A stretch of 64,000 nt of DNA from NCBI RefSeq assembly GCF_026914185.1, contig NC_070566.1, forward strand, positions 4,030,001 to 4,094,000, given 5' to 3'. Positions 55,801 through 64,000 of this stretch are shown one piece after another. Source of the stretch: Puccinia triticina (lineage: Eukaryota; Basidiomycota; Pucciniomycetes; Pucciniales; Pucciniaceae). The first letter of the stretch is position 1; each line of letters starts with the position of its first letter. Under the pieces are notes generated by a model. It saw only the letters and a program-made list of their open reading frames with translations. It was not told the origin of the DNA and made no database searches. The translations under genes and the position numbers were made by a program.

Positions 55801-56150
55801 CCTTTCAGAGACCAGTGTTCTTCTATTCCGAAATTGAATGCAACTCATTCTTCCCAGACTTTGTTGGCCCAAATGAAAATTGCCCAATTACGTTTGCATT
55901 CATTGCATCAAAGAGTCATTTTGTTGCTCTGAAATTCACTGATATGAATCTTTTCCCAGCTCCAAAACCAGTTGGAATGCTCAACGAGTCATTTTCAGAA
56001 GAAAATTTAGCCTGGCGGGTCAAGTATCAACCCTTATTTGATCTGTATGAACTAAGCAAAAAAGATAAAAAATTCAACAATCAGTTTGATTGTTTGAAAA
56101 AAGAGTATGAATGTTTGAAAGTACAAAGTGGATGTTTGAAAAAAAAATGA
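49860..56150 (+). pseudogene. CACTA/Plavaka-like transposase fused to an OTU protease domain, split by a solo LTR
   Basis: Coding starts at 49860. After an intron (49876-49935) comes a zinc finger, CNYC...HLNSATHQ. Further exons are 49936-50411, 50510-50740 and 50806-51164, then the solo LTR, then 52010-52097, 52160-52436, 52531-53069, 53132-54027 and 54108-54275, and the last from 54366. Landmarks resemble the basidiomycete CACTA-related transposases: NPWRAKAEGCIIRHLPINL, YADDTSGN, ALGDSPMHAEM, DTPVEILHVLQLG, KFHMLIHLPESVRRFGP and CLNFQHNCYDAKC. After a Ser/Asn/Gln-rich linker the C terminus is an OTU fold, with DGDGHCGFRA (Cys codon 55572-55574) and SHFVAL (His codon 55917-55919). The junction near 54028-54108 could not be resolved. 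Confidence 0.75.
51165..52009 (+). mobile_element. solo LTR, 845 bp, inserted in the transposase gene
   Basis: It begins TGTCAG and ends CTGACA (perfect 6-bp inversion) between direct GATAT repeats at 51160-51164 and 52010-52014. Leaving it and one GATAT out places VVD and IMEFDEIY in one continuous frame, which confirms the boundaries. The right two thirds match the fragment at 38286-38880. Near its left end are A- and B-box-like motifs (51218-51230 and 51273-51284) but no acceptor-stem match, so I do not call a tRNA-like gene. Confidence 0.9.
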
Positions 56151-56680
56151 TTGTGAAACATGCATGAAATCATCACACTGAATGTGACATAATTTTTGGT
56201 CTGAATAAACAAATTTTCATACATCTATTAAATTTTATCACTGACTGAATGCAATATTAGATATCCTCAAAAAGAGTGCACTGTCAACCAGAAGGGATCC
56301 CTTCCAGAGAGGTAGGAGAAACTTGCTATGGTACGCCACACTAACAGTACAGTGGTAGCATAAACTTGCTATGGTACGCCACACTAATGGTACAGTTAGC
56401 ATAGCTGGCCCACCAGTCTTTGCAGTCAATGAATAACCACCCTCATCCATCATAAATCACAGTCACAAAAGGTTTAATGTGACTGGGAATCTTATTCATT
56501 ACAAATTCACTTTTCATTGAAAAAGTTAAGTGAGGGAGAGAAGTAAAATCACGTTTGGAAAAAACTGGAACCTAAGTATTTGTTGGTGTGGAAATAAATA
56601 AAAAACAACTAGAAATTTTGTTCAGAAAGCTCATTGGACTTCACTACACCTCTCAATATCAACTGGGCTGGGCCCCACTT
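56151..56680. other. 3' flank of transposase gene with GGCCCACC repeat piece
   Basis: AT-rich sequence with two copies of AACTTGCTATGGTACGCCAC at about 56318 and 56365, ending in TAGCATAGCTGGCCCACC of the GGGCC repeat family. No gene. Confidence 0.4.
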
Positions 56681-56689
56681 GAGGCCAAG

Positions 56690-57960
56690 GGAGTGAGTCC
56701 TGAGTACAGCTTTCACCCATTTGGCTGGTGTGAAAGTTTGGCACCACTTTTCTATAGCATCCTGGCGGCCAAATGGGCCGCCCAGGTGCCAAATTGAAGG
56801 TCTGCATCTGGCCTTCAAGACTACATAGGCCACATGTTAATGCCTTGAATGGCCTTGAAGCTACAAGGATGTAAAGTCATGGAATCATGATTCCAGGATT
56901 GATCTTACACCATACTATTGGATAAGTACATGAAAGTTTCCATTATTTCTAATATGTACATGAAGTATGTTTATTGTTTGAATTGAACAATGAACTACAT
57001 TTGGTATTCAGGCCACACATAAAATGTGTACAGGAGTGCAAAAAAACACGCTCTGCTCGCTGGGACAAGCTCGGCATGGTTTTTGAAAGCATGACCAGAA
57101 GCTCTACAATCACGCCAAAGCTTGATGCTTGGGGGCAAGCAAGCTTAACCAAGCTTAACCAAGCCTCTCTGGAGGAGAGCCCCTCAGGGTCTCTGTCTCA
57201 CAGAGAGGCTTGCCCCCAAGCCACCGATATTGGCGTGAGAGCTGATAAGCCTGGGGCCCAACCAACCCCCATTTTTCCTTTTATCCACAATCTCACACCC
57301 ATTTTTTGCCCAATAGGGACATGAGTGGTGTGGCCTTGTAGGCTAGCTTCTTGCACAGGCAGCCATCCACTAATAAGCTTTTTATCCCCCCAGCTGGCCA
57401 CTGGACATCCATGCAAAATCACTGCTGAACTCGCTCCAACAAATCAAGGTTTTTTTCCAACTTCTGTACATCAAGCATACCAATATAAATATTATGCATT
57501 GATGATGAATTGAGAATTGAACTTGTTCAAAAATATGCATTTTCATTTGCAGAAAATACTGCTTCCATGCACTTACTAATGATGCAGAAGTGTACAATCA
57601 TTGCCAGAATCATGGAAGCATGATTTTAAAAGCTTTGTAACTTCAAGACCGTTCAAGATAAAAATATGTGGCCTATGTAGGTTTGAAGGCCAGATGCAGG
57701 GCTTTAATTTGGCCCCTGGGCGGCCTATTTGGCTCACGGGATGCTATGGTGGTGTGGTGTTGAAGTTTGACACCAGCCAAACTTCAAGACCGTTCAAGAT
57801 AACAATATGTGGCCTATGTAGGTTTGAAGGCCAGATGCAGGGCTTCAATCTGGCACCATGGCGGCCTGATTGGCCCGCAGGACGCAATTTTAGTGTGGTG
57901 TCAAAGTTTGACCCCAGCCAAATGGGTTGAGGCGGTCCTCAGCACTCACTCCCCAGTCCC
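56690..57960. repeat. large fold-back with a tandemly duplicated right arm
   Basis: The left arm (about 56690-56905, including GGCCGCCCAGGTGCCAAATT) is repeated inverted at 57600-57960. The right arm itself contains a tandem duplication of about 139 bp (57641-57779 and 57780-57918), both starting AACTTCAAGACCGTTCAAGA. The centre (57120-57240) holds GGGGGCAAGC / GCTTGCCCCC and AGAGAGGC palindromes. No coding sequence. Confidence 0.6.
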
Positions 57961-58424
57961 TCCTTCGGAGGCTGGCAAGGGAGGACTGACTAAGTTCGGG
58001 GGGCAAGCCTCTCTGTGAGACAGAGACCCTGCGGTGCCCTCCTCCAGAGAGGCTTTGTTAAGCTCGTCCTTCGGAGGGGTAGCTCCGGCTGCCCGCCCCC
58101 CCGCAGAAGAGGGACTTCACAAGTTCGAAAAACACTGTGAGTGTGGATTCCACGAGGACAAAAAAGTGCTGCCGTGGACTCCGCCGAGATTGAATCTACT
58201 CGCGTGGAGTCCTCTGATTTTTTCTCATCGGAGTGACGAGGAATCGAGGCCCCTGTCCATCTCCGACAGCGTGCCCACGATCACGTGGGAAATGGTGGAT
58301 CCCATGTCCGTTTCACAGGTCATGCGCGACCCGTCGGATCCACGGGGATCCCTTGTCCGTTTCACGGATCAAGCGCGACCCGTCGGATCCACCCGAGGTC
58401 GCGGCAGGAAGTACCCCCGCCGTG

Positions 58425-59014
58425 TAGACATGACACTTCTTCCAATGGGTAAGGGCAAAACCGCTTCCCGTTTCTCCCCAATCCAGCCTTTTCATTTATT
58501 TCCTTGTGGTCACCATTTCTCTCTCTGTGTTCTGATTGCTCCCAATTTTCTTTCCTCTTTTCTCTTCCTCTTTTCTCTTCTCTATATCTTTTTCTCAATT
58601 CCTCTTTATGCCATCCAGATTGCCAACATCCTCATGACATGTTGTACCGCCGATAGGACAGCGAATCCACGAAACAAGATACATACAGTTGTAATTACTC
58701 CGCTCTAGTTGTACAGTGTGATGTGTGAAATCAAAAACACTAAAAAAAAAAAAAAAAAAGACCTCGCGCGCGGCTACCACACGAGGACTCCACGTGATTT
58801 CCCCGTGGATGGACTCTCCGGGTGTAGGTGTCAATGAATGATTTATGTTAACGGCAGTTTATCGGTCCTGTAACTGCAAGGTTGTTTGTATGAACAGAAT
58901 ACCCACGGAGGTCAGAGTCAGGGCGGGAAAACCGAGCAGAGACAGAACTTGAAGCTGTCTCAAGCGCACAAAATCTCTTGTGTGAATCAGATGGAGTAGT
59001 TCCAGCCAGGATGC
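58425..59014. other. intergenic, poly-A tract, CACGTGG-type block
   Basis: T/C-rich spacer, an A run at about 58741-58759, then a short GC-rich block (58760-58820) similar to the CCACGTGATTTCC sequences at the ends of the putative transposon. No gene supported. Confidence 0.35.
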
Positions 59015-59356
59015 TTAAAAGCTGCAACCGCACAGTGTCTTTATTCGTGCCGCTCTGGAGCTTTGGTATGGCACTCCCCTTACAGCAGCTGCAGCTAGCG
59101 CAGTGAAAGGACTGAATAGACGGGCCTGTATCCCCAGCGAAGCTTGGATGAGAGGCCGGCAAGAGCGAGTAGTGCGATCGAGACCTCCGCCGAGACTCAA
59201 GCAATTGTCTTGACATCTATATAAATAAATGCCTTGTTCAAGTAGAACTTCTGATTCCCCAGCTCGTTTGACTATCTCCTGATTCATAATTGGGTACAAT
59301 TTTGCAGCAGAACTCAAACATAATCTGGATATTTCCTCACTGGCTTCCTCTTGCAT
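59015..59356 (-). CDS. hypothetical small protein or exon
   Basis: Minus frame MQEEASEEISRLCLSSAAKL... of 113 codons. The N-terminal half (to about residue 46, EQGIYLYR) has helix-like composition and could be an exon, since ATATAG follows as a possible acceptor into another frame. No family recognised and no supporting context. Confidence 0.25.
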   Translation of the reverse strand: MQEEASEEISRLCLSSAAKLYPIMNQEIVKRAGESEVLLEQGIYLYRCQDNCLSLGGGLDRTTRSCRPLIQASLGIQARLFSPFTALAAAAVRGVPYQSSRAARIKTLCGCSF

Positions 59357-59534
59357 CGATAGGCAAACATGCTGTTTTTACAAATTATCCTCATAGTTGA
59401 GTTTAATTACCTTGCATGTCTTTGAAAAGACAAATGACTAACAATCTGAACCAATTGGATAGACTTCTACTCTGATTTCATCCACTTTCTCGGCCCCCAC
59501 CTCCGTGGTTCATGGCCAAATTGGACAAGAAGAG

Positions 59535-60182
59535 ATGGTGGAAGATGGCTGGGTATTGGTGCCTGAAGGACAAACCGGGATGTCGTCCTTGAAGGATGGC
59601 ATTGTCGAGGATGAGCTAGAGAAAGCTTCAGACTTTGGAGATTCTCTTGGGTCCTCAACTTTTCATACGCCCATCAATGGACAACCTGTCGGCACTAAAA
59701 ACCATGCCAAACCGGCTCATGATTCGGCTCAAGACTTGGTCGGGAAGGCATCTTCGAAGGATGAGATTATCCAGGAAGAGCTGGAGCGCACATCTCCCTC
59801 TAACCCGAATAAGTCCGACGTCGAGGAGAAGATCAAGCATGCATTTTCATCTGACATGAAAGAAGAGAATGCTGAAGATGGGCCAAAGCCAGCATCTCTA
59901 TCTAATTCAAACGGTGAGAATTTCGAGGATCAGTTGAACCAAGCACCTCGCGTGAATCAGGGTCAGCACGAACTAGCTCCAAGATTCCGTGAGGCACAGT
60001 TTGGCCTCGACCGTATCACGAGACATTGGATTGCCATTGTTGTAATTAAGACAATCGGTATTCGTTTGTGGGAAAATTTCTTAAACTCTGTAGAATTACC
60101 CCTGGACCAGCGAGATTACCGCTTCTTGATTTCTTGTGCAGCAGCTTTCATGCTTCAGTATGTGGCGAGATGGGAGTTTTGA
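59535..60182 (+). CDS. hypothetical acidic protein with C-terminal hydrophobic segments
   Basis: An open frame of 215 codons from ATG 59535 (MVEDGWVLVPEGQTGM) to TGA 60180-60182. The first 150 residues are acidic and Ser/Asn-rich, with three degenerate repeats around SKDEIIQEELE / LKDGIVEDELE. The end has two hydrophobic stretches (HWIAIVVIKTIGIRLW and FLISCAAAFMLQYV), so it may be a tail-anchored membrane protein. No family recognised. A donor-like GTAAG overlaps the end, and a further exon is possible. Confidence 0.45.
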   Translation: MVEDGWVLVPEGQTGMSSLKDGIVEDELEKASDFGDSLGSSTFHTPINGQPVGTKNHAKPAHDSAQDLVGKASSKDEIIQEELERTSPSNPNKSDVEEKIKHAFSSDMKEENAEDGPKPASLSNSNGENFEDQLNQAPRVNQGQHELAPRFREAQFGLDRITRHWIAIVVIKTIGIRLWENFLNSVELPLDQRDYRFLISCAAAFMLQYVARWEF

Positions 60183-60670
60183 CAGTAAGATTTCCACAGA
60201 GCGGTACGGCTAAAATATCTGCATTGTTGAAGGTATTTTCCATAGCGCTTCTTGACTTTCAAGGATTCTGATTTCTTGTGATAAGTCAGGAATTTCATAA
60301 ATCATGGCCAATTTTGAGAGTTACATGGAAAATCCAACAAATCTATTTAGAAAATAAAACTAGACAAAAATAGAACAAAAGAATATATGAATTTCCCTCA
60401 CTGAAAAAAAACCTTTCTGATTTCACATGCACTGCTATCTTGAAATTTCAATTAATTCTCATCTCTGGAGCTATTCACTGCAAAAAGAAATTGAGTCAAC
60501 TGTGAGCAGTTGACATGCAGAAATTCTAAGGAAGCTTGTGATTTTACTCCAAACTTTCTCAAAGTTTAAAATAACTCCACCAGGAAAAAAAAAATAGTCA
60601 CTTGATGGCAAGTGACATCATGCCCGCTCCAGCGGGCTACCCACCATCTAACCACCATCTACCCACCATC
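60183..60670. other. intergenic, one AGTTGACATGC repeat end
   Basis: AT-rich. It contains CACTGCAAAAAGAAATTG...CAGTTGACATGC at about 60477-60520, one end of the MITE family seen at 34126. No gene. Confidence 0.4.
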
Positions 60671-60680
60671 TGACCACATC

Positions 60681-60703
60681 TCCCCCCCCCCCCCCCCCCC
60701 CCC
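60681..60703 (+). repeat. poly-C tract
   Basis: About 22 consecutive C residues, preceded by short CACCATCT repeats. Confidence 0.85.
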
Positions 60704-60759
60704 CATCTACTTACATTTCAGAATTTCCACAGGAGATCCTCAGTTTTGGCTGGGCACCA

Positions 60760-61250
60760 CTAATGCTCATTTCTGGTCAGCTGATACTCAGCTTTGGCTC
60801 CCAGCTCATGCTCAGCTTTGGTGCCCAGCTCATGCTCAGCTTTGGTGCCCAGCTCATGCTCAGCTTTGGTGCCCAGATCATGCTCACCTTTGAACCAGTA
60901 CTGGCCCAGCTGGTTCACAGCTTTAGTCCAGTCATGGCTCAGCTTAGGTTTGGATTAGGACTATCATTGGCCCAGCCAATGCTCAGCTTTGGACTCAGCT
61001 GATTTTCAGCTTTGGATCAATCTTGGCCCAGCCAACACTCAGCTTTGGACTCAGCTGATTTTCAGCTTTGGATCAATCTTGGCCCAGCCAATGCTCAGCT
61101 TCTGACTACTCCTGTAACAGCTGATGCTCATCTGTGAACCAGCCTTTGCTCAGCTGATGCTAAGCTGTGGATCAACCTTGGCTCAGCTGATGCTCAGCTG
61201 TGGACCAACCTTGGCTCAGCTGATGCTCAGCTGTGGACCAAAAGAAGATT
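60760..61250. repeat. minisatellite, GCCCAGCTCATGCTCAGCTT unit
   Basis: Starts as several near-identical 24-bp copies (about 60785-60885), then decays into a CAGCTTTGG / GGCCCAGCCAATGCTCAGC patchwork with 24-60-bp spacing. Open in two frames by periodicity only. Confidence 0.8.
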
Positions 61251-63049
61251 GGAGCATTCCTACTAGCCTCTAGCCGTGAGATATTTTATTTACACAAGCA
61301 ACACTGACAATTGTCTATTAATAGGACTACCAAGCTCAATCATTGGTGGAATTTTTCCATCTTGACATGGGTGTTTTGGTACATCCCTGAAATAATTGGC
61401 CTCAAAAGCCTTTCTGTTACATATAACATCCTCTTGAACTTGAGCTAGCAATTGTGATGTGTGGAATGGTGAATTATTTTCATGTAAGCCAGTGATCATA
61501 ACTGTTGGTGTGATACTAGTACAGGCAGAGCAATAAAACTCTCTTCAGGAAAATTAACTAAACCTTTGGAAGATGTATCAATGTACTTTCACTTTAAGCA
61601 TTAATATCCCAAAACTATTGGTTATTTCTATATGGTACAGCCCCCAGTCATCTCTAGCAAAGGGAAGCACAACCTAAATTTAAAAAATCCTTCAGGTGTT
61701 TTAACAACCTATGTCAACTTTCTTTGACTTTCAACCTATTCTACTGCTTCACCACACAATCCAAAAAGACCATTCAAATCCCAATGAAAGGCCTTTTTTC
61801 AAGAGGAAGAACTCGACCTCAGAAAACTCCCTCTAATTTTGTGGAGATTTAGGGAAAAACTGAAGCTAGATTTTAATGAGGTATGCATGTGTTCAAATTC
61901 CAAGCAATGATCAAGAATACCACCTCTATTGCTCTGGGCTTGGACAACTGAATTCCACCCGCAATATTAATCCAAACAATGATTGTCTGCCAAGTCCTAA
62001 ATCCTGAAGAATTTAACTTGAAGGAGTTGGCCAAGACTGAATCTTCAGATGGAAGTGGTACCTCAAAAAACAACCCAAACAATTTTTACCATTTCTGACT
62101 ATTCCCTCCCATCCATAAATATCATGTAGCACCATCCAAATTTTGCGCATTTTTTTTTCTGCTCTATTTCACATCCATGTTATGGATGGCAGTCACACCT
62201 GTTGGAGTTTACCTGTGGCCCTTTAGAAGGTACCTTTCTGCCCTGAGAGTACCCATGGCAGGTTTCATTTTTATTAATACTGAACACCCCACAGGGTGTG
62301 CACCTGTAAGTTGAGAAAGGTACCTGCTCAACGTGGATGGGTATCTGTCAAAGGGTTTCAAATTAAAATTTCCATCTTTAATCCATGTAGAGCTGTCCCT
62401 TTTATTATACCTATTCTGTTATATATATTCAACAAATGTATGTAGCTTCAAATAGATTATGTACCATTATAAGGAACAACAAATCAACCTAGCTTTGTAT
62501 TTTCTCCAGTAATATTATCATTGATAGATAAATTTTATCAGGCTAAGTTTGAAATCAACTGGGGTCCAAAACCTTCCATCTATTCTCAATCTCATACCCC
62601 AGTTGATAAAAAAGATGAGAATATTAGGAAGACATATAACAGTCTAGGAAGCATCCCCAATCAACTGTGTTCATGAGTCATTCCGCAGAAACTAAAAGTA
62701 AAACAATATTGTGCTAATCTGCTGCTGCAAGAAGGGAAACATCCAATGCAAAAAACAAACAACCTAACACTGTGAAAAAAACTTGACAAAGTGCCGTCAG
62801 TTGACATGCGCAATCCAGGGTGAGACTTCCAGGACATCCACGTTCATTCCTTGATTAATCACAGGGCAGCTCAGCTAGCTCAGCATTGTAGCTCAGTATT
62901 TGCATTCGCCAAGCTCCTGAGCTGTACTGGTGCTCATTGGTCATCAACAATGGGATGTATTTCCATACACATAATACAAGCCCTTGTTGACTAGCCCTTG
63001 GAGGGAATTCCACCAGGTCGACCAGAATATGCGCCCATGTCAACTAGTA
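61251..63049. other. AT-rich, no gene seen
   Basis: Unstructured AT-rich DNA. It contains an inverted GGTACCTTTC / GAAAGGTACC pair around 62228-62322 and a CACTGTGAAAAAAAC...AGTTGACATGC repeat end at about 62770-62810. Confidence 0.35.
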
Positions 63050-63860
63050 GTAAACCCTCCCATCCTAGGCGGGGTGGACAAGGCTAGATGAAAGGGCACT
63101 CATGTTGACCAGGAGGGATCCCACCCGGTTGACTATTGTATGTATCAGTTGTCTGGGAGGGATCCCTCCCGGTCAACTATTGTATGAACCTGTTGTCCGG
63201 GAGGGATCCCTCGCGTTCGACTGATATAGGGAATATTTGTCCAGGAGGCATCCCCGGTCAAGAGGTTCATACAATAGTTAACCGGGAGGGATCCCTCCCG
63301 GAGGACTGATAAATGTATCAGTTGACCAGGAGGGATCCCTCCCGGTCGACTGCTCCATACAACAGCTGTCCGGAAGGGATGCCTCCTGGACAACTGTTCT
63401 ATGTATCAGCTGTCCGGGAGGGATCCCTCCCGGACGACAGGCTCATACAATAGTCAACCGGGAGGGATGCCTCCTGGACAACAGGTTCATACAATAGTTG
63501 ACCGGGAGGGATCCCTCCCAGACAACTGATACATACAATAGTCGACCGGGAGGGATCCCTTCCGGACGACTATTGTATGAACCTGTTGTCTGGGAGGGAT
63601 CCCTTCCGGACAACTATTGTATGAACCTGTTGTCTGGGAGGGATCCCTTCCGGACGACTGTTGTATGGAGCAGTCAACCGGGAGGGATCCCTCCTGGTTG
63701 ACTGATACATTTATCAGTCCTACGGGAGGGATCCCTCCCGTTCGACTTATACAGGGAATATTTGTCCGGGAGGCATCCCTCCTGGGCAAGAGGTTCATAC
63801 AATAGTTGACTGGGAGGGATGCCTCCCGGACGACTGATACATATATCAGTCCTCCGGTTC
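63050..63860. repeat. palindromic repeat array C (GGGAGGGATCCCTCCC units)
   Basis: About 0.8 kb of hairpin cores, CCGGGAGGGATCCCTCCCGG, alternating with spacers that are themselves inverted relative to each other (ACAACAGGTTCATACAATAG against CTATTGTATGAACCTGTTGT; ACTGATACATATATCAGT). Cores vary mainly at C/T positions (CTGGGAGGG, TTCCGG). Apparent peptide repeats in both strands are periodicity artefacts. Confidence 0.85.
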
Positions 63861-64000
63861 GGTTTGTTGGGAAGGTGGATTCTGGAAGGGACTCTGGGGA
63901 TTCTTGATGAGACTCTTGACTCGAGAAAAGATCTTGAATTGATAACCCCTGACTTGGATCAGAACAGGTGCTATGGCCTCCCATCCTCCAAGTTCGCCCA
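63861..64000 (-). other. coding-like segment at the right edge
   Basis: The minus frame reads in from the edge as MGGHSTCSDPSQGLSIQDLF and SQESHQESPESLPESTF with no stop until it enters array C. It may be an exon or retroelement gag region truncated by the array. Too short to identify. Confidence 0.25.

Larger units (their letters stand above)
45049..58424. mobile_element. putative 13.4-kb CACTA/Plavaka-like transposon (composite)
   Basis: The left end, CACGGCGGGGGTGCTTCCTG, is matched in inverse orientation at the right end with one difference (CAGGAAGTACCCCCGCCGTG), and both sides are flanked by TA. GC-rich CCACGTGGA / GGATTCCACGG subterminal sequence follows inside both ends (45060-45400 and 58130-58410), and a related block lies at 46560-47170. 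The interval contains a CACTA/Plavaka-like transposase gene, which makes a single element plausible. The ends could instead belong to two separate copies, so the span is an inference. Confidence 0.4.

Noticed and set aside
63145..63984. Repeat proteins encoded by array C
   Set aside because: Peptide repeats appear on both strands and in several frames, as expected from a stop-poor palindromic repeat.

Overview
The window looks like nuclear DNA of a basidiomycete, most likely a rust fungus (Pucciniales, Puccinia-like). The evidence is short spliceosomal introns (about 50-140 nt), secreted plant- or fungal-wall enzymes (a GH18 chitinase and a CE8 pectin methylesterase), and a few genes lost in a sea of nested LTR, hAT-like, Harbinger-type and CACTA/Plavaka-like repeats. 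The genus is an inference.

Layout. 1-2148: 3' end of a chromodomain Ty3/Gypsy element with its long LTR, into which a 571-bp miniature LTR retrotransposon (TRIM) has jumped. 3619-5027: GH18 chitinase. 6641-8070: a run of MITEs. 9199-16369: a 7.2-kb hAT-like element with a perfect 8-bp target duplication; it holds a palindromic array, an HMG-like gene, a nested fold-back and an unknown ORF. 17899-19659 (minus): pectin methylesterase. 21032-23874: an inverted-repeat element. 24.4-33.2 kb: a GC-rich gene island with a hypothetical gene (minus), an intron-containing tRNA-Thr, a secreted collagen-like protein and an RA-PH adaptor. 33.8-42 kb: repeats, including a 1.8-kb array of palindromic hairpin units inside a terminal-inverted-repeat element, decayed LTR sequence, a second TRIM and a solo LTR. 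42197-45048: a long-TIR element. 45049-58424: a possible 13.4-kb CACTA/Plavaka-type element holding a broken CCH1 calcium-channel fragment, a multi-exon gene of unknown function and a transposase fused to an OTU protease, the last split by a solo LTR. 59-60 kb: small hypothetical genes. 63.05-63.86 kb: a third palindromic array.

The most unusual signal is a recurring architecture. Three unrelated short LTR elements (908-1478, 40749-41103, 41529-41905), each with its own clean 5-bp target duplication, carry a 71-74-nt tRNA-like sequence inside the LTR, with an acceptor-stem match and Pol III A/B boxes. Two still have paired LTRs and share the same polypurine tract. The second has a putative primer-binding site that matches the complement of an initiator-tRNA-Met anticodon arm, as in half-tRNA priming. 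This resembles the plant Cassandra TRIMs, which carry 5S rRNA in their LTRs, but here the passenger is a tRNA. All functional statements rest on reading motifs by eye; no database search was possible.
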